NCBI GenBank assembly: GCA_003576755.1
Contig: QEVT01000014.1
Span: 1 to 42,985 of the forward strand
DNA from: a bacterium
GTDB lineage: Bacteria > Chloroflexota > Anaerolineae > Epilineales > Epilineaceae
Length of the DNA: 42,985 bases
Direction: 5' to 3'
A program made the position numbers and the translations under genes. Below, one piece after another: positions 1 through 8,844 of this stretch. Under the pieces are notes generated by a model that saw only the letters and a list, made by a program, of their open reading frames with translations, ran no database searches and was not told the origin of the DNA. Position 1 is the stretch's first letter, and each line of letters starts with the position of its first letter.

Positions 1-79
1 GCACGGCGGCGGCCACGGCGAGCGCGGCGAGCGGCATGGTGCGGCCAGCGCGCGTGATCTCTGGTGACATCGGCTTCAT
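1..79 (-). CDS. Start of an exported protein (partial, runs off the left edge)
   Basis: Only the first ~26 codons are present, reading leftward off the window. The translation starts MKPMSPEITR and continues into an Ala/Val/Leu-rich run (PLAALAVAAAV) after Arg residues, which looks like a signal peptide. A purine-rich AAGGGGGA lies just upstream. It sits too close to the ATG at 79 but about 10 nt from the in-frame ATG at 70, so 70 is the likelier start. No function can be assigned from this stub. The gene is divergent from the large secreted-protein gene at 670. Confidence 0.42.
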   Translation of the reverse strand, partial: MKPMSPEITRAGRTMPLAALAVAAAV

Positions 80-669
80 CTCCCCCTTGGTCGGTGCGGT
101 GCGTCGGGCATGCCGGACACCATGTTCAGACGTCGCAGGCGGGCGGAAGACACGGAACGGGAGGTTGAATGGCGGTAAAGGAACGTTAATCGGCCCGATC
201 GGGCGGTCGGGTCCGGCGGGCTGCCCGCGAGGCCCGCCGCGGCGATGCCCGGCGGATGTGCCGCGTACGGGCCTGAGGCGGCTGTGATATTACTGTGAGT
301 GGGTCCGACGCCTTCCTTGGGACTCGTCAAGCAACAAGGCCACTGCTGGGAACGCCGGCATCTTGCCGGCCTGCGTCGTCCGATGCCGCCTGGAAGGCGG
401 CGCTCCCAGGGGGGTGTTTCTTGACGACTCCCAACCGCTTCGAACCCTCGATCGGCACCTGCCGCCGAGTGCGGTCCCGATCCGTCCTCGGCCACACGCC
501 CCTACCCCCACCCCCCGCCGTGTGACGCAGGTGCAACGGTTCCCCCGTAGACTCGTCTCCATGTCGCGCAGCCGCGCGTTGGGCCGCTGCGTGCGGGCAG
601 CGGCGGGAGGGCCCGGCCCGCAGACCCGGCCATGCGCCCGTCGATCCTACACCCTATCGGAGGCCTCCC
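80..669. other. Intergenic region between divergent genes
   Basis: About 590 bases with no gene I can support. Open frames here are short and have no recognisable domain or good ribosome site. The stretch holds one copy of a dispersed palindromic repeat (319-432). Its right end carries the ribosome-binding site CGGAGG (658-663) of the next gene. I could not identify convincing -35/-10 boxes for either divergent gene. Confidence 0.6.
319..432 (+). repeat. Dispersed cloverleaf-like repeat, copy 1
   Basis: A 114-bp element with imperfect 18-bp terminal inverted repeats: GGGACTCGTCAAGCAACA on the left, and TGTTTCTTGACGACTCCC on the right, matching at 16 of 18 positions when reverse-complemented. 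Inside is a second stem (CTGGGAACG against CGCTCCCAG) and two perfect 7-bp hairpins with 3-nt loops: GCCGGCA-TCT-TGCCGGC and GCCGCCT-GGA-AGGCGGC. The inner ~80 bp are identical to copy 2 near 5.3 kb, which lies in the opposite orientation. This architecture fits a MITE or REP-like element mobilised in trans. No transposase inside, and no clear target-site duplication seen. Confidence 0.8.
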
Positions 670-3600
670 ATGTCCCGCTTCACACGGTGTTCGACGCCGC
701 TCGCCGGCGCCGGCCGCGCCATCGCGCTCACGACCCTCGCCTTCGCCGCCGGCTGCGCGCTCGCCGTGCTCGGGCGACCCGGCCGGGCCGTCGACGCCAG
801 CGGCCAAGCGGCGCCGCCGTCCGCCTCGATGGCGGACCGGGCACCCGTCGCCGACGCCGCCGACCAGGCGCTGGCCGGCGCGACCGCCACCCGCGTCTAC
901 CTGCCGCGCTTGACCGATGGCGGCGGGCACGGCGGCTGCCCGGCACGGGTCAGCGTGACGAGCCTCGGGCCGGAGCCGACGAAGGCGGTGCTGGTGCTGT
1001 GGGCGCACGTCGACGACGGCGGGCCGGAGTGCATCGGCCCGTCCCGCGTCCGCTGCTCCGGCCTCCTGCGCGCCGGGAGCGCGTGGGACTTCCCGCTCGA
1101 CCCCGGCGTCGAGGAAGCCGGCAGCGGCGTGCTGTACAGCTTCACCGCCCGCAAGCTGTCGGAGATCGGCGTCGCCGCGCCGGGCCGCGACGAGGTGGTG
1201 GCGGACTTCGCGTGCGATCGGCTTGCCGCCCTGGTCCGCGACTGCGCCGCGTACGGCGCGTTCGCCGCGGTGTTCGCGGCCGGCGGCACGCACTTCAACC
1301 TGCCGCTCGACCGCGCGGCCGGCAGCCCGCTCGCCGCGGAGGTCCATCGCCGGTGCCGCGCCGACGGCACGTCGGGCGACGTCATCACCAGCCTGTACGA
1401 GGGCACCGGGGCGCCCGCCCTCGGCATGGCCGACGCCGCGTCGGGCGAGTTCCGGTACCACGCCGCGCCGGTCTTCTTCAACCAGGGCGGCCTCGAGAGC
1501 ACCGTCCACATCCAGAACGCGGGCGCCGCGTCGGCGCGCGTCGAGCTGTGGCTCCAGACCGCGGGCGCGTGCTCGGGGCACCTCTGCGGGACGGTGGACA
1601 TCGACCCGGGCGCGAGCGCGGTGGCCGCCCCGAGCTGCCTGGGCGACGACTGGACCGGCGCGCTGACGCTGCGCAGCACCGCGCCGCTCGCGGTGGTGGT
1701 GGACACCCGCGGGCGCGACGCGCTGGCGAGCTTCGGGGCGGTGGCCGCCCGCACCGCGTCCGGCCCGACCGGCGACGCGCTGGGCCAATCCGCCTCCGCC
1801 GCCTACGGCCCGCTGCTGTTCGACCCGGCCGCCGGATGGGACACCGAGATCACCGTGCAGAACCTCGACGCCGACCACGTCGCCGACGTCCGCGTGTGGT
1901 TCCTCGACGCGGGCGGCACCCCGATCGCCGCCGAGCGCGGCCGGCTGTGCCCGTGGGGCAGCCAGCGCTTCACGCTCCCGGTGACCGGCGCCCGGACCGA
2001 CCCGCGGGTCGGGAGCGTGCACGTGGCGGCGATCGCGCTGACGGCGGGCACGCCGGCGCCCGCGATCGGCGCCGTGGCCACGCTGTGGAAGTACGACGAC
2101 GCCGCCCGCAGCACGGCGGTCGAGGCGCTGGCCTACAACCTCGTGCCCATGGCGAGCGCGGGGTGGTCGGACGACGGCCTCGGGCCCATCGGGCCGGCCG
2201 CCGGCAGCCCGGTCGTCGCCTTGCCGTCGGTGTGGAAGGACCTCGACGCCGAGCAGCCGACGACCGAGATCGCGGTCAGCAACCTCGTCCGCGTGCCGGG
2301 CTGGACCGACGTGGCGGTGCTCGTCTACGACCAGAACGACCTCGTCAACGTGGTCTGCCGGCGGCTCGGGGCGGGGCAGACCACCTACATCGACCCGCAG
2401 CGGATGGGCGCCATCCACACCGGGTTCCGCGGCAGCGCGGTGGTTTCGGCGACGTACTGGGAGCACTCGACCGGAGAGATCGGCTGGGTGGACCCGGCGC
2501 CAGGGTCCGCCGACAGGCCCGCCGACCACCCCGCGGCGCAGCAAGTCGGCCTCGCCGCGGCGGCGGTGGCGCGCAGCGGCACCCGCATGGGCGAGGACAT
2601 TCCCGGCGACGAGGCGGCCGTGGCCATCGGGGTCCCCCTGGCGCGCTGGCCCGACCCCGCGGGCCTGCCGGTCGACCCGTGCGGGATGCACGCGGCGCGG
2701 CCCGCCGCGCCGCCGGCCCACGGCCACTGGCAGTCCGTGGTCCCGGTGTTCGCCGACGCCCCCGGCGGCACGACGCGGCTGTCGATCCGCAACGACGGCG
2801 CCGGGCCGACGGAGGTGCGGCTGCACTTCCAGGCGCTCGGCGACTGCCTGCGCTACCGCATCTGCACCATCGGCATCCCGCCGCGGGGCAGCGTCAGCCT
2901 CGACGCCACCCGCTGCGCCGGCCCGGGATGGTCCGGCAGCGTGGCGCTGCACAGCCGCGAGCCGCTGACGGTGAGCGCGATGGTGCTCGACGCGCCCGCG
3001 CCCAACACCGTCGCGGCCCGGCCCGGCCGCCTGCCGTTCGACGTCGACGGCGACGGGCGGGTCGACGGCGCGGATCACGCGGCGATCGAGACGGCGCGCG
3101 GCAGCGTGCCCGGCGGCCCGGGCTGGAACCCGCGCGCCGACCTCGATGCGAACGGCGTCATCGACGGCGAAGACCTGCGGATGCTGCGCCGCAGCCTGTG
3201 CGGCGCCGATCGCGATCCCGACGGGGCGGCGCTCGCGCTGCCGCGGCCGCGCGGCGACGCGGCGTACGTGCCGGTGCTGCACGACGAAGGGGACGACACG
3301 GTGTGCGGCACGGTCGTGGCGGTGACGAACGTCGGCGCCGCGCCGACCAAGCCGCTGCTCATGGCATGGGGCGCGGCCGGCGGCAGCGGATGCAGCGCGC
3401 TGGTGGTCTTCGCCTGCGGCGTGCTGCTGAGCCCTGGCGGGAGCTTCGACTTCCCGCCCTTCGCGCTGCCGCCCAAGACGCGCAGCGCCGTCGTCTTCAG
3501 CTTCAACGCCACGCCGCTGTCGGCGCTGGGCGCATCCGTCGGCGGCGACCAGCCGGCCGCCGACTACCTGTGCGCCGCGCTGCCCAACGTGCTCCCGGGC

Positions 3601-5154
3601 GACTGCGCGGCCTATCGCGACTTCAAGGCCGCCTTCGACGCCGGTGCCAGCTTCGCCGGCGTGCCGCTCGGCAAGGCCGCCGGGAGCGCGATCACCGCGA
3701 GCGTGCAGCGCGACTGCCAGGCGGACGTCACGCGCGGCGCGCGGGCCGTCTCCGCCTATCCGGCCGTCGGCGGCCACCGGCTCGGTGCGCCGGACCCTGT
3801 CACCGGGATGTACGAGACGGTGGTCCCGCTGGTGTACGCCAAGAAGGCCGGGCTCCACACGCGGATCCACGTCCAGAACGCCGGCACCGCGGAAGCCACG
3901 GTCGGCATCGCGACGATGCCGCAGGACGGCTGCAGCGACGAGCACTTGTGCACCGTGGCGGCGATCGGCCCGGGCGCCGTGCTGACCATCGACCCCAACC
4001 GCAGCCCGGCCCCGTGCGTCTCCCCGGACTGGCAGGGCAGCATCCGCCTGATGAGCGTCCAGCCGCTGGCGGTCGTCGTCGACCTCTTCGGACGCGACGT
4101 GCGGTCGACCTATCAGGCGCTGTCGCGGGACGTGGCCTACGACGCCGCCGGCGCGCCCTTGCCGGCCGGCGGCCGGACGACGGCGTACGGCCCGGTGTTC
4201 TTCGATCCCGCCACGGGCTGGGACACCGGCATCCAGGTCCAGAACCTCAGCCGCACCCGGCCGGCGCACGTCAGCGTCGCGTTCCTCGACGCCGCCGGCA
4301 CGCCTGTCGAGACGCTCGACGACTACATCTGCCCGGCCGGGTCGCAGACGTTCTTTGCGCCGGTGCAGGATGCGCTTGCCGAGCGGCGGTACGGCAGCGT
4401 GCGCGTGGTCAGCCAGCCGTACGCGGGCGACCCGTCGGACGCCCCGGCGCCGATCGCCGCGGTGGCCAACATGTTCGCCTACGACCAGCCCTGGCGCTTC
4501 GCCACCGTCGCCGCCGGCGCCTACGCCCTCTACTCGGAGCGCGAGGTCCTGGCGCGCGTGCCGGGGGCCGCCGGCGGCCCCGCGACCGGCGTCGGGGCGG
4601 CGGTCGTCCCCGGGATCGTCAAGGCCGGGGCCGGGGTGGACGCGACGAGCGAGCTCGTCGTGACCAACCTGGTGCCGGCGCCGGGCTGGACCGACGCGGC
4701 GGTGCTGCTGTACGACGCCAACGGGCTCGTCGCGAGCACGTGTCTGCGCATCGACGCCGACCACGTCGCCGCGGTCGACCTCGGCGCGCTGTCCGGCCTG
4801 CCGGACGGCTTCCGCGGCAGCGCGTTCGTCTCCGCCACGGCCTGGCACCACCCGGTCGGCGGCGCGGGCCGCGGGCCGGTGGGCAGCCTCGTCGGCCTCG
4901 GCGCCGTGGCCGTGACGCGGCGGACGGCACCCGCCGGCGACGCGCTGTCGGTGCAGTCCGCCGTCCCGCTCGCCCGGGTGCCGGCGTCTGTCGGCGCCGA
5001 CGCCATGGCACGGTGCGCGCCCGCCACCGGCACGCCGGCGACGCCCGAGGCCACCGCCACGCCGCGTCCGGCGACGGCGGTCCCGACGGCCACGCCGGCG
5101 TGCGCCGGCTGCGCGTCGGTGTACCTGCCGTATGCGGAGCAATGGCGGCCATGA
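670..5154 (+). CDS. Large secreted repeat protein with internal dockerin and Thr-Pro-rich C-terminus
   Basis: A 1494-residue exported protein. It starts at ATG 670, 6 nt after a CGGAGG ribosome site (658-663). The N-terminus has Arg residues and a hydrophobic stretch ending AFAAGC (Cys29), a signal peptide with a weak lipobox. The body is two similar halves (about 65-760 and 860-1480). Each begins with a YLP/YVP motif and holds several beta-sandwich-like modules with recurring 'WDTEITVQNL'-type and 'WTDVAVLVYD'-type strands and paired cysteines. Between the halves (about 790-845) is a type I dockerin-like segment with two calcium loops, DVDGDGRVDGAD and DLDANGVIDGED. The end is a Thr-Pro/Ala linker followed by VYLPYAEQ, a style common in Chloroflexota surface proteins. 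The exact ligand or role is unknown. It is monocistronic and convergent with the defence operon, with a repeat copy between them. Confidence 0.85.
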   Translation: MSRFTRCSTPLAGAGRAIALTTLAFAAGCALAVLGRPGRAVDASGQAAPPSASMADRAPVADAADQALAGATATRVYLPRLTDGGGHGGCPARVSVTSLGPEPTKAVLVLWAHVDDGGPECIGPSRVRCSGLLRAGSAWDFPLDPGVEEAGSGVLYSFTARKLSEIGVAAPGRDEVVADFACDRLAALVRDCAAYGAFAAVFAAGGTHFNLPLDRAAGSPLAAEVHRRCRADGTSGDVITSLYEGTGAPALGMADAASGEFRYHAAPVFFNQGGLESTVHIQNAGAASARVELWLQTAGACSGHLCGTVDIDPGASAVAAPSCLGDDWTGALTLRSTAPLAVVVDTRGRDALASFGAVAARTASGPTGDALGQSASAAYGPLLFDPAAGWDTEITVQNLDADHVADVRVWFLDAGGTPIAAERGRLCPWGSQRFTLPVTGARTDPRVGSVHVAAIALTAGTPAPAIGAVATLWKYDDAARSTAVEALAYNLVPMASAGWSDDGLGPIGPAAGSPVVALPSVWKDLDAEQPTTEIAVSNLVRVPGWTDVAVLVYDQNDLVNVVCRRLGAGQTTYIDPQRMGAIHTGFRGSAVVSATYWEHSTGEIGWVDPAPGSADRPADHPAAQQVGLAAAAVARSGTRMGEDIPGDEAAVAIGVPLARWPDPAGLPVDPCGMHAARPAAPPAHGHWQSVVPVFADAPGGTTRLSIRNDGAGPTEVRLHFQALGDCLRYRICTIGIPPRGSVSLDATRCAGPGWSGSVALHSREPLTVSAMVLDAPAPNTVAARPGRLPFDVDGDGRVDGADHAAIETARGSVPGGPGWNPRADLDANGVIDGEDLRMLRRSLCGADRDPDGAALALPRPRGDAAYVPVLHDEGDDTVCGTVVAVTNVGAAPTKPLLMAWGAAGGSGCSALVVFACGVLLSPGGSFDFPPFALPPKTRSAVVFSFNATPLSALGASVGGDQPAADYLCAALPNVLPGDCAAYRDFKAAFDAGASFAGVPLGKAAGSAITASVQRDCQADVTRGARAVSAYPAVGGHRLGAPDPVTGMYETVVPLVYAKKAGLHTRIHVQNAGTAEATVGIATMPQDGCSDEHLCTVAAIGPGAVLTIDPNRSPAPCVSPDWQGSIRLMSVQPLAVVVDLFGRDVRSTYQALSRDVAYDAAGAPLPAGGRTTAYGPVFFDPATGWDTGIQVQNLSRTRPAHVSVAFLDAAGTPVETLDDYICPAGSQTFFAPVQDALAERRYGSVRVVSQPYAGDPSDAPAPIAAVANMFAYDQPWRFATVAAGAYALYSEREVLARVPGAAGGPATGVGAAVVPGIVKAGAGVDATSELVVTNLVPAPGWTDAAVLLYDANGLVASTCLRIDADHVAAVDLGALSGLPDGFRGSAFVSATAWHHPVGGAGRGPVGSLVGLGAVAVTRRTAPAGDALSVQSAVPLARVPASVGADAMARCAPATGTPATPEATATPRPATAVPTATPACAGCASVYLPYAEQWRP

Positions 5155-5283
5155 CTGATGCCGGCACGCGCGACACGCACGCACCGGGTGTGGGACTCTC
5201 AGCGCTTCAGCCGCTCGCAGCATCCGCACGACTTGGGAGCGGATGGCGCGGGCCTGGAATGGAGCGATCCGCAGGGGTGGTCA

Positions 5284-8133
5284 TCATCGGATTGTCGCGT
5301 CAAGAAACAACCCACCCTGGGAGCGCCGCCTTCCAGGCGGCATCGGACGACGCAGGCCGGCAAGATGCCGGCGTTCCCAGCAGTGGCCTTGTTGTTTCAG
5401 TCCAAGCTCTTGCAGGGCCTGCTGCAACTCCCTCTCGACGATCTCGGCGGAGTCAGCGCCAATGGTCGACGAGATGTCGACATGGATTGAGAGGTTGGCT
5501 CCAGATCGGAGCTTCGGAATGATGCGCGTGCCTAGACGGTTCCACAGCTCCGCGGGAACTGACCCTGACATCCGAAGTGTCTTTGGCGTGGCGGGGTGAG
5601 AAGGGACGGTCGTGAGCCCTGGATCAGGTTCGGGTGGCATGGGAGTGACGGGGTCAGGCCTCTTGGTCGTCACGACGTCGGGTATCGCGAGGGAACGCTT
5701 GAGCGATCGCGCAGTGGAAGGCTGGAGCAAGTACACCCCATGCTCGAACGTGACCTCGTCAGACGGCACGATCTCTTCAAACCAGACCCGGTTGTAACCC
5801 CCGTCGCCCAGGCGGCCTGAGGCAAGGCCGAAGTCGCCTTTGGCGACAAACTCAACGATCTTGTGCCGCAAGGTCGAATCGGGATCGACGAGACGGGTAA
5901 GCGAGCCATTCAGGAAGCTCTGTCGAAGGCTTGCGAGGGGCCAAGCGCCAGCATCGCGAAGCGCAGGCGGCCAATTGCGATCGAGGTAGCCGGAGCCGAC
6001 CGAGTCGTTCAGGAGGGCTTCGGACCTCAGGGCCGCAAGGATGCGGCCGCAGAGGGTCTGGCCACTTGATGAATGGCCAGCGCCGAGGTCGATGACCTTG
6101 AGTCCGTCAGGCGTCTGAGCATCGGCCAAGATGGCGTAACGGTAATCCCCCCACACCTCATCTTTCGCGGCCAGCTCGGCATCTCGCACTTTGGACTGAA
6201 GCTCGGCACGATCGCCGCGATCGAACTCGCCGCCGAGCGTGCCGTCGGCAACCTCCCGTGCCACGCGCTGCCAGGCGAGCCAGAGCTCCACCTTGTCGCG
6301 AAGGTCCCGCCCGGTCTTCTTGACACACCATACCAGAGCGCCGGGGTGAAGTCGGGGCGACTTGCCGCGCTGGCGCGTCCATTCGGAGATTTGTTGGCGC
6401 AGCACGGGATGGCCTGACCACTCGACGTCCGGGCTGGCGACGATCAGCGTGAGCTTGGGCGCATCCGGAATTTCCGAGCCGTCGAGCGGAAAGGCGACGA
6501 TGGGTAGGCTCGCACCGCGACGGAATTCCTCTTCGATCAGCTTGCGGATGGCCGGCTTGACTTCCGACTCGTCGTCCAGCGACGCGCGCCGATCGCTGAC
6601 GACCTTCTTCATCGTGGGTTGGTAGCCGATCCTGAAGCCGTCCGATCCCGCCTTGCGAATGAAATACGAGCGGTCTTCGAGGGTCAGTGCCGCGGTGTCG
6701 ATCGAGGTGGTGTCAAGATCAGGTTCTCCAAGGGCGAATCGCAATTCCGGGAGATGGGCCACCTTGTCGGTCTGGCCTCCCGACGACTCGAAGAGGATTG
6801 CCGTCCCGACGCGCCGGTGGATATCCCGCAACGGTCCCTTGGTATCGGCGTCGAGCGCCCGGCAGTGGGCTTGGTCGCCGGCGATGTCGGCGTCGATGGC
6901 CGCGATGAGCCGAGATTCGCCGAGCTGCCCCAGCACGACGCTTCGGAAGCTCGATTCCCCCAGCGGCGCCGAGCCAAGCGTGATCAGCGGCTCGGTCCGG
7001 GCCTTGACGAACGCGTCCTTGGCCGCGATGGCGATCCATTGCGCGAGCATCGCCAGCGTGCCGCGTGTCTGCTGGTACTGCGGAAGCGCTTGCCACTTGC
7101 GTTGGAAGACGGACAGGGTCGCCGGATGGAAGGGGTAGCAGGCCTCGAAGCGGCCCTGCAGAAACTCGCGGGCCCGGACCTCCGTCATCGCGCTGTCAAC
7201 CGCAGTCCACTCCGGTGGAAGCTGTGCGCGCCGCTCGAAACACCAGTCGGCGAACGCTCGCGCGACGTTTCGGCGAATCCGCTCGGTGCCGATGTCCTGG
7301 AAGAGGCGGCGTCGTACGACGTCGCCGATCTCGGTCTCGTCGTTGACGATCAGATCCTTTGCGACGCGCCGCACCACTTTGGCGATCCGATCCTGCCACT
7401 CCTGGTCCCATTCGGTCATCTCGACCTGGCTGCGCGGCAAGCTGATGACGCACGCGCCGCGTGTCGTGCCGGTGGTCGCGACGGTCAAGTTTTGAATGAA
7501 CGCATGGAAGGCGTCGGCACCGCCGCGGTGGCGGTTGAGGTAGTTGAGCACTTCGTCGAAAAGCAAGAGCACCGGCGCTCCGGCCGCGTCGAAAACCCGT
7601 GCGATGGCGTCCGTGCCGGGCGCCGTCGTCTTGGCGTCCATCCCCAGGGCGGCAACGCCGCTGTCGCCGGCGAGCTGCCGCGCGATATCGATCCACGGTG
7701 TTTCACGGCCGGGTCGCGGGTCCCAGGCGTTGCCGACGAACACGGCGACTTTGGCCGTGGGGATGCTCGTCATCCCAGCCTGGCGAAGGAGATCGGCCAC
7801 GCCATCCAGACCTGCGACCGCGTCGCCAGCACTGGCCAGGTGGTAGAGAGTGGTCAAGGTGTGCGTCTTGCCACCGCCGAACTGCGTGATGAGAGTGAGT
7901 ACGGGCGCGGTGTTCTCGGTCTGGCCGGCCAGCCGCCTGAGGACCATGCCGGCGTGCTCGCGGAGGGCGCGGGTGAGGCAGGTTCGGGCGAAGAACTGAG
8001 CAGGATCGCGATAGTCGTCGGGCGCGGTGCCGTTCACGACCTGTTCCAGGGCGATGGCGAACTCGTCCGGATTGAAGGAGCGGCCTTCCCGCACTTCGCG
8101 GCGCGGGGTGGCGACCTTGTACCATGGGTCCAT
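5284..8133 (-). CDS. DUF499 AAA+ ATPase (defence-type), with repeat-derived C-terminus
   Basis: A 949-residue predicted AAA ATPase of the DUF499 (COG1483) family. Members usually sit beside DUF1156 methylases in defence-type clusters and are distantly related to BREX/Pgl ATPases. I chose ATG 8133 because AGGAG lies 7 nt upstream and the protein then starts MDPWYKVATPRREVREG, the usual family beginning; an upstream in-frame start at 8202 is less likely. Walker A is QFGGGKTHT (GGGKTH at 86-91) and Walker B is LLLFDE (about 189-194). The gene closes the operon, 87 nt after the DUF4276 gene. The family-like sequence ends at '...LQQALQELGL'. The last ~34 residues, rich in Arg and Gly, are read from the dispersed repeat, so the native C-terminus seems to have been clipped by repeat insertion. 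Whether function survives is unknown. Confidence 0.85.
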   Translation of the reverse strand: MDPWYKVATPRREVREGRSFNPDEFAIALEQVVNGTAPDDYRDPAQFFARTCLTRALREHAGMVLRRLAGQTENTAPVLTLITQFGGGKTHTLTTLYHLASAGDAVAGLDGVADLLRQAGMTSIPTAKVAVFVGNAWDPRPGRETPWIDIARQLAGDSGVAALGMDAKTTAPGTDAIARVFDAAGAPVLLLFDEVLNYLNRHRGGADAFHAFIQNLTVATTGTTRGACVISLPRSQVEMTEWDQEWQDRIAKVVRRVAKDLIVNDETEIGDVVRRRLFQDIGTERIRRNVARAFADWCFERRAQLPPEWTAVDSAMTEVRAREFLQGRFEACYPFHPATLSVFQRKWQALPQYQQTRGTLAMLAQWIAIAAKDAFVKARTEPLITLGSAPLGESSFRSVVLGQLGESRLIAAIDADIAGDQAHCRALDADTKGPLRDIHRRVGTAILFESSGGQTDKVAHLPELRFALGEPDLDTTSIDTAALTLEDRSYFIRKAGSDGFRIGYQPTMKKVVSDRRASLDDESEVKPAIRKLIEEEFRRGASLPIVAFPLDGSEIPDAPKLTLIVASPDVEWSGHPVLRQQISEWTRQRGKSPRLHPGALVWCVKKTGRDLRDKVELWLAWQRVAREVADGTLGGEFDRGDRAELQSKVRDAELAAKDEVWGDYRYAILADAQTPDGLKVIDLGAGHSSSGQTLCGRILAALRSEALLNDSVGSGYLDRNWPPALRDAGAWPLASLRQSFLNGSLTRLVDPDSTLRHKIVEFVAKGDFGLASGRLGDGGYNRVWFEEIVPSDEVTFEHGVYLLQPSTARSLKRSLAIPDVVTTKRPDPVTPMPPEPDPGLTTVPSHPATPKTLRMSGSVPAELWNRLGTRIIPKLRSGANLSIHVDISSTIGADSAEIVERELQQALQELGLKQQGHCWERRHLAGLRRPMPPGRRRSQGGLFLDATIR
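5298..5405 (-). repeat. Dispersed cloverleaf-like repeat, copy 2
   Basis: Second copy of the palindromic element at 319-432, inverted relative to it. It contains the same two perfect 7-bp hairpins and the same inner CTGGGA/TCCCAG stem. Its outer arms are less well matched than in copy 1 (shared core GAAACAAC). It lies between two convergent genes and could act as a transcription barrier for both. It also overlaps the 3' end of the DUF499 gene and supplies that gene's last ~34 codons and stop. The right boundary is uncertain by about 10 bp because copies 1 and 2 diverge there. Confidence 0.8.
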
Positions 8134-8220
8134 CTGGTTTCTCCTCTTCTCCGGCGGTTCAGTCTCGACGTCATCCGCGATTGCGCCGTCAGGTGGCGGC
8201 AAGAGCGGAAAGGTGGTAGG

Positions 8221-8844
8221 TCAAGCACTCCATTCGGCGGGCGGCCAGGGATCGGGATGGAATCCACCAGCCTGAAGCACGCCTCCGAATGCCCGGACCA
8301 GCTTGCGGAAGCTGCGGCAGGCTCGATACGCGCTGGCAAGATCGGCCTTGGCGGTCAGCTTGGCCTGGTCGACGGTGGGGGAATAGGTATTGCCCTTGTG
8401 CATCCGGGCATCCAGCTCACCCTTCGCGTCGCGCGGGGTCTCGGGATCGGGCGGCGAAGACGCATCGTCACGGATGCCGCAGGTGCCTCTCAAGGACTCG
8501 ATGCTCGCCAGCAGCCAGGCCTCGTACTCGCGGTTGGCCATGACCACGTGGCACGGCAGGGTGCCGGCGGCCTCGCGGGCCCAGCCCTCCAGCCGGGGGG
8601 CGAGATCCTTGGGGCAGTCATCGTCGGCATCGAAAAGCACCAGAATGCTGGCACAGCCGGGCGTCAGTCGAGCCACCCGAACCGCTGTCTGGAGCGAGTC
8701 CTTCTGCACAAGCTGGATGCGCCGCCGCCGGTGCGGACGCGCGATCTGGATGTCCCAAGCGCCCGCCTCTGCCGCCAGCCGACGCAGCAGCAGCGGGAAC
8801 GCCGACGCTTCGCCCTGCCCTTCGACGATTGGCTGGACGATCAC
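8221..8844 (-). CDS. DUF4276 family TOPRIM-like protein
   Basis: A 207-residue protein starting at GTG 8844; the GTG overlaps the stop of the upstream ATPase gene as GTGA, so the two are probably translationally coupled. Near the N-terminus is VEGQGE (Glu8), and at 72-76 is DADDD after a hydrophobic strand (ILVLF). This Glu plus DxD pattern is expected of a TOPRIM-type metal-binding nuclease fold, and the overall sequence matches DUF4276. An ATPase followed by a TOPRIM protein recalls two-gene OLD-like and PARIS-like immune pairs; the parallel is architectural only. It most likely acts as the nuclease or effector of its ATPase partner. An in-frame extension to 9042 exists but is Arg-rich and lies entirely over the ATPase gene, so I rejected it. 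Confidence 0.8.
   Translation of the reverse strand: MIVQPIVEGQGEASAFPLLLRRLAAEAGAWDIQIARPHRRRRIQLVQKDSLQTAVRVARLTPGCASILVLFDADDDCPKDLAPRLEGWAREAAGTLPCHVVMANREYEAWLLASIESLRGTCGIRDDASSPPDPETPRDAKGELDARMHKGNTYSPTVDQAKLTAKADLASAYRACRSFRKLVRAFGGVLQAGGFHPDPWPPAEWSA

Noticed and set aside
319..432. tRNA gene in the cloverleaf-like repeat
   Set aside because: No conserved tRNA D-loop/T-loop bases, anticodon loop or CCA acceptor pattern; both hairpin loops are only 3 nt.
363..5522. Very long Arg-rich frames on both strands over the secreted-protein gene
   Set aside because: They are out-of-phase shadows made open by high GC. The 670 frame has a ribosome site, signal peptide, dockerin and repeats.
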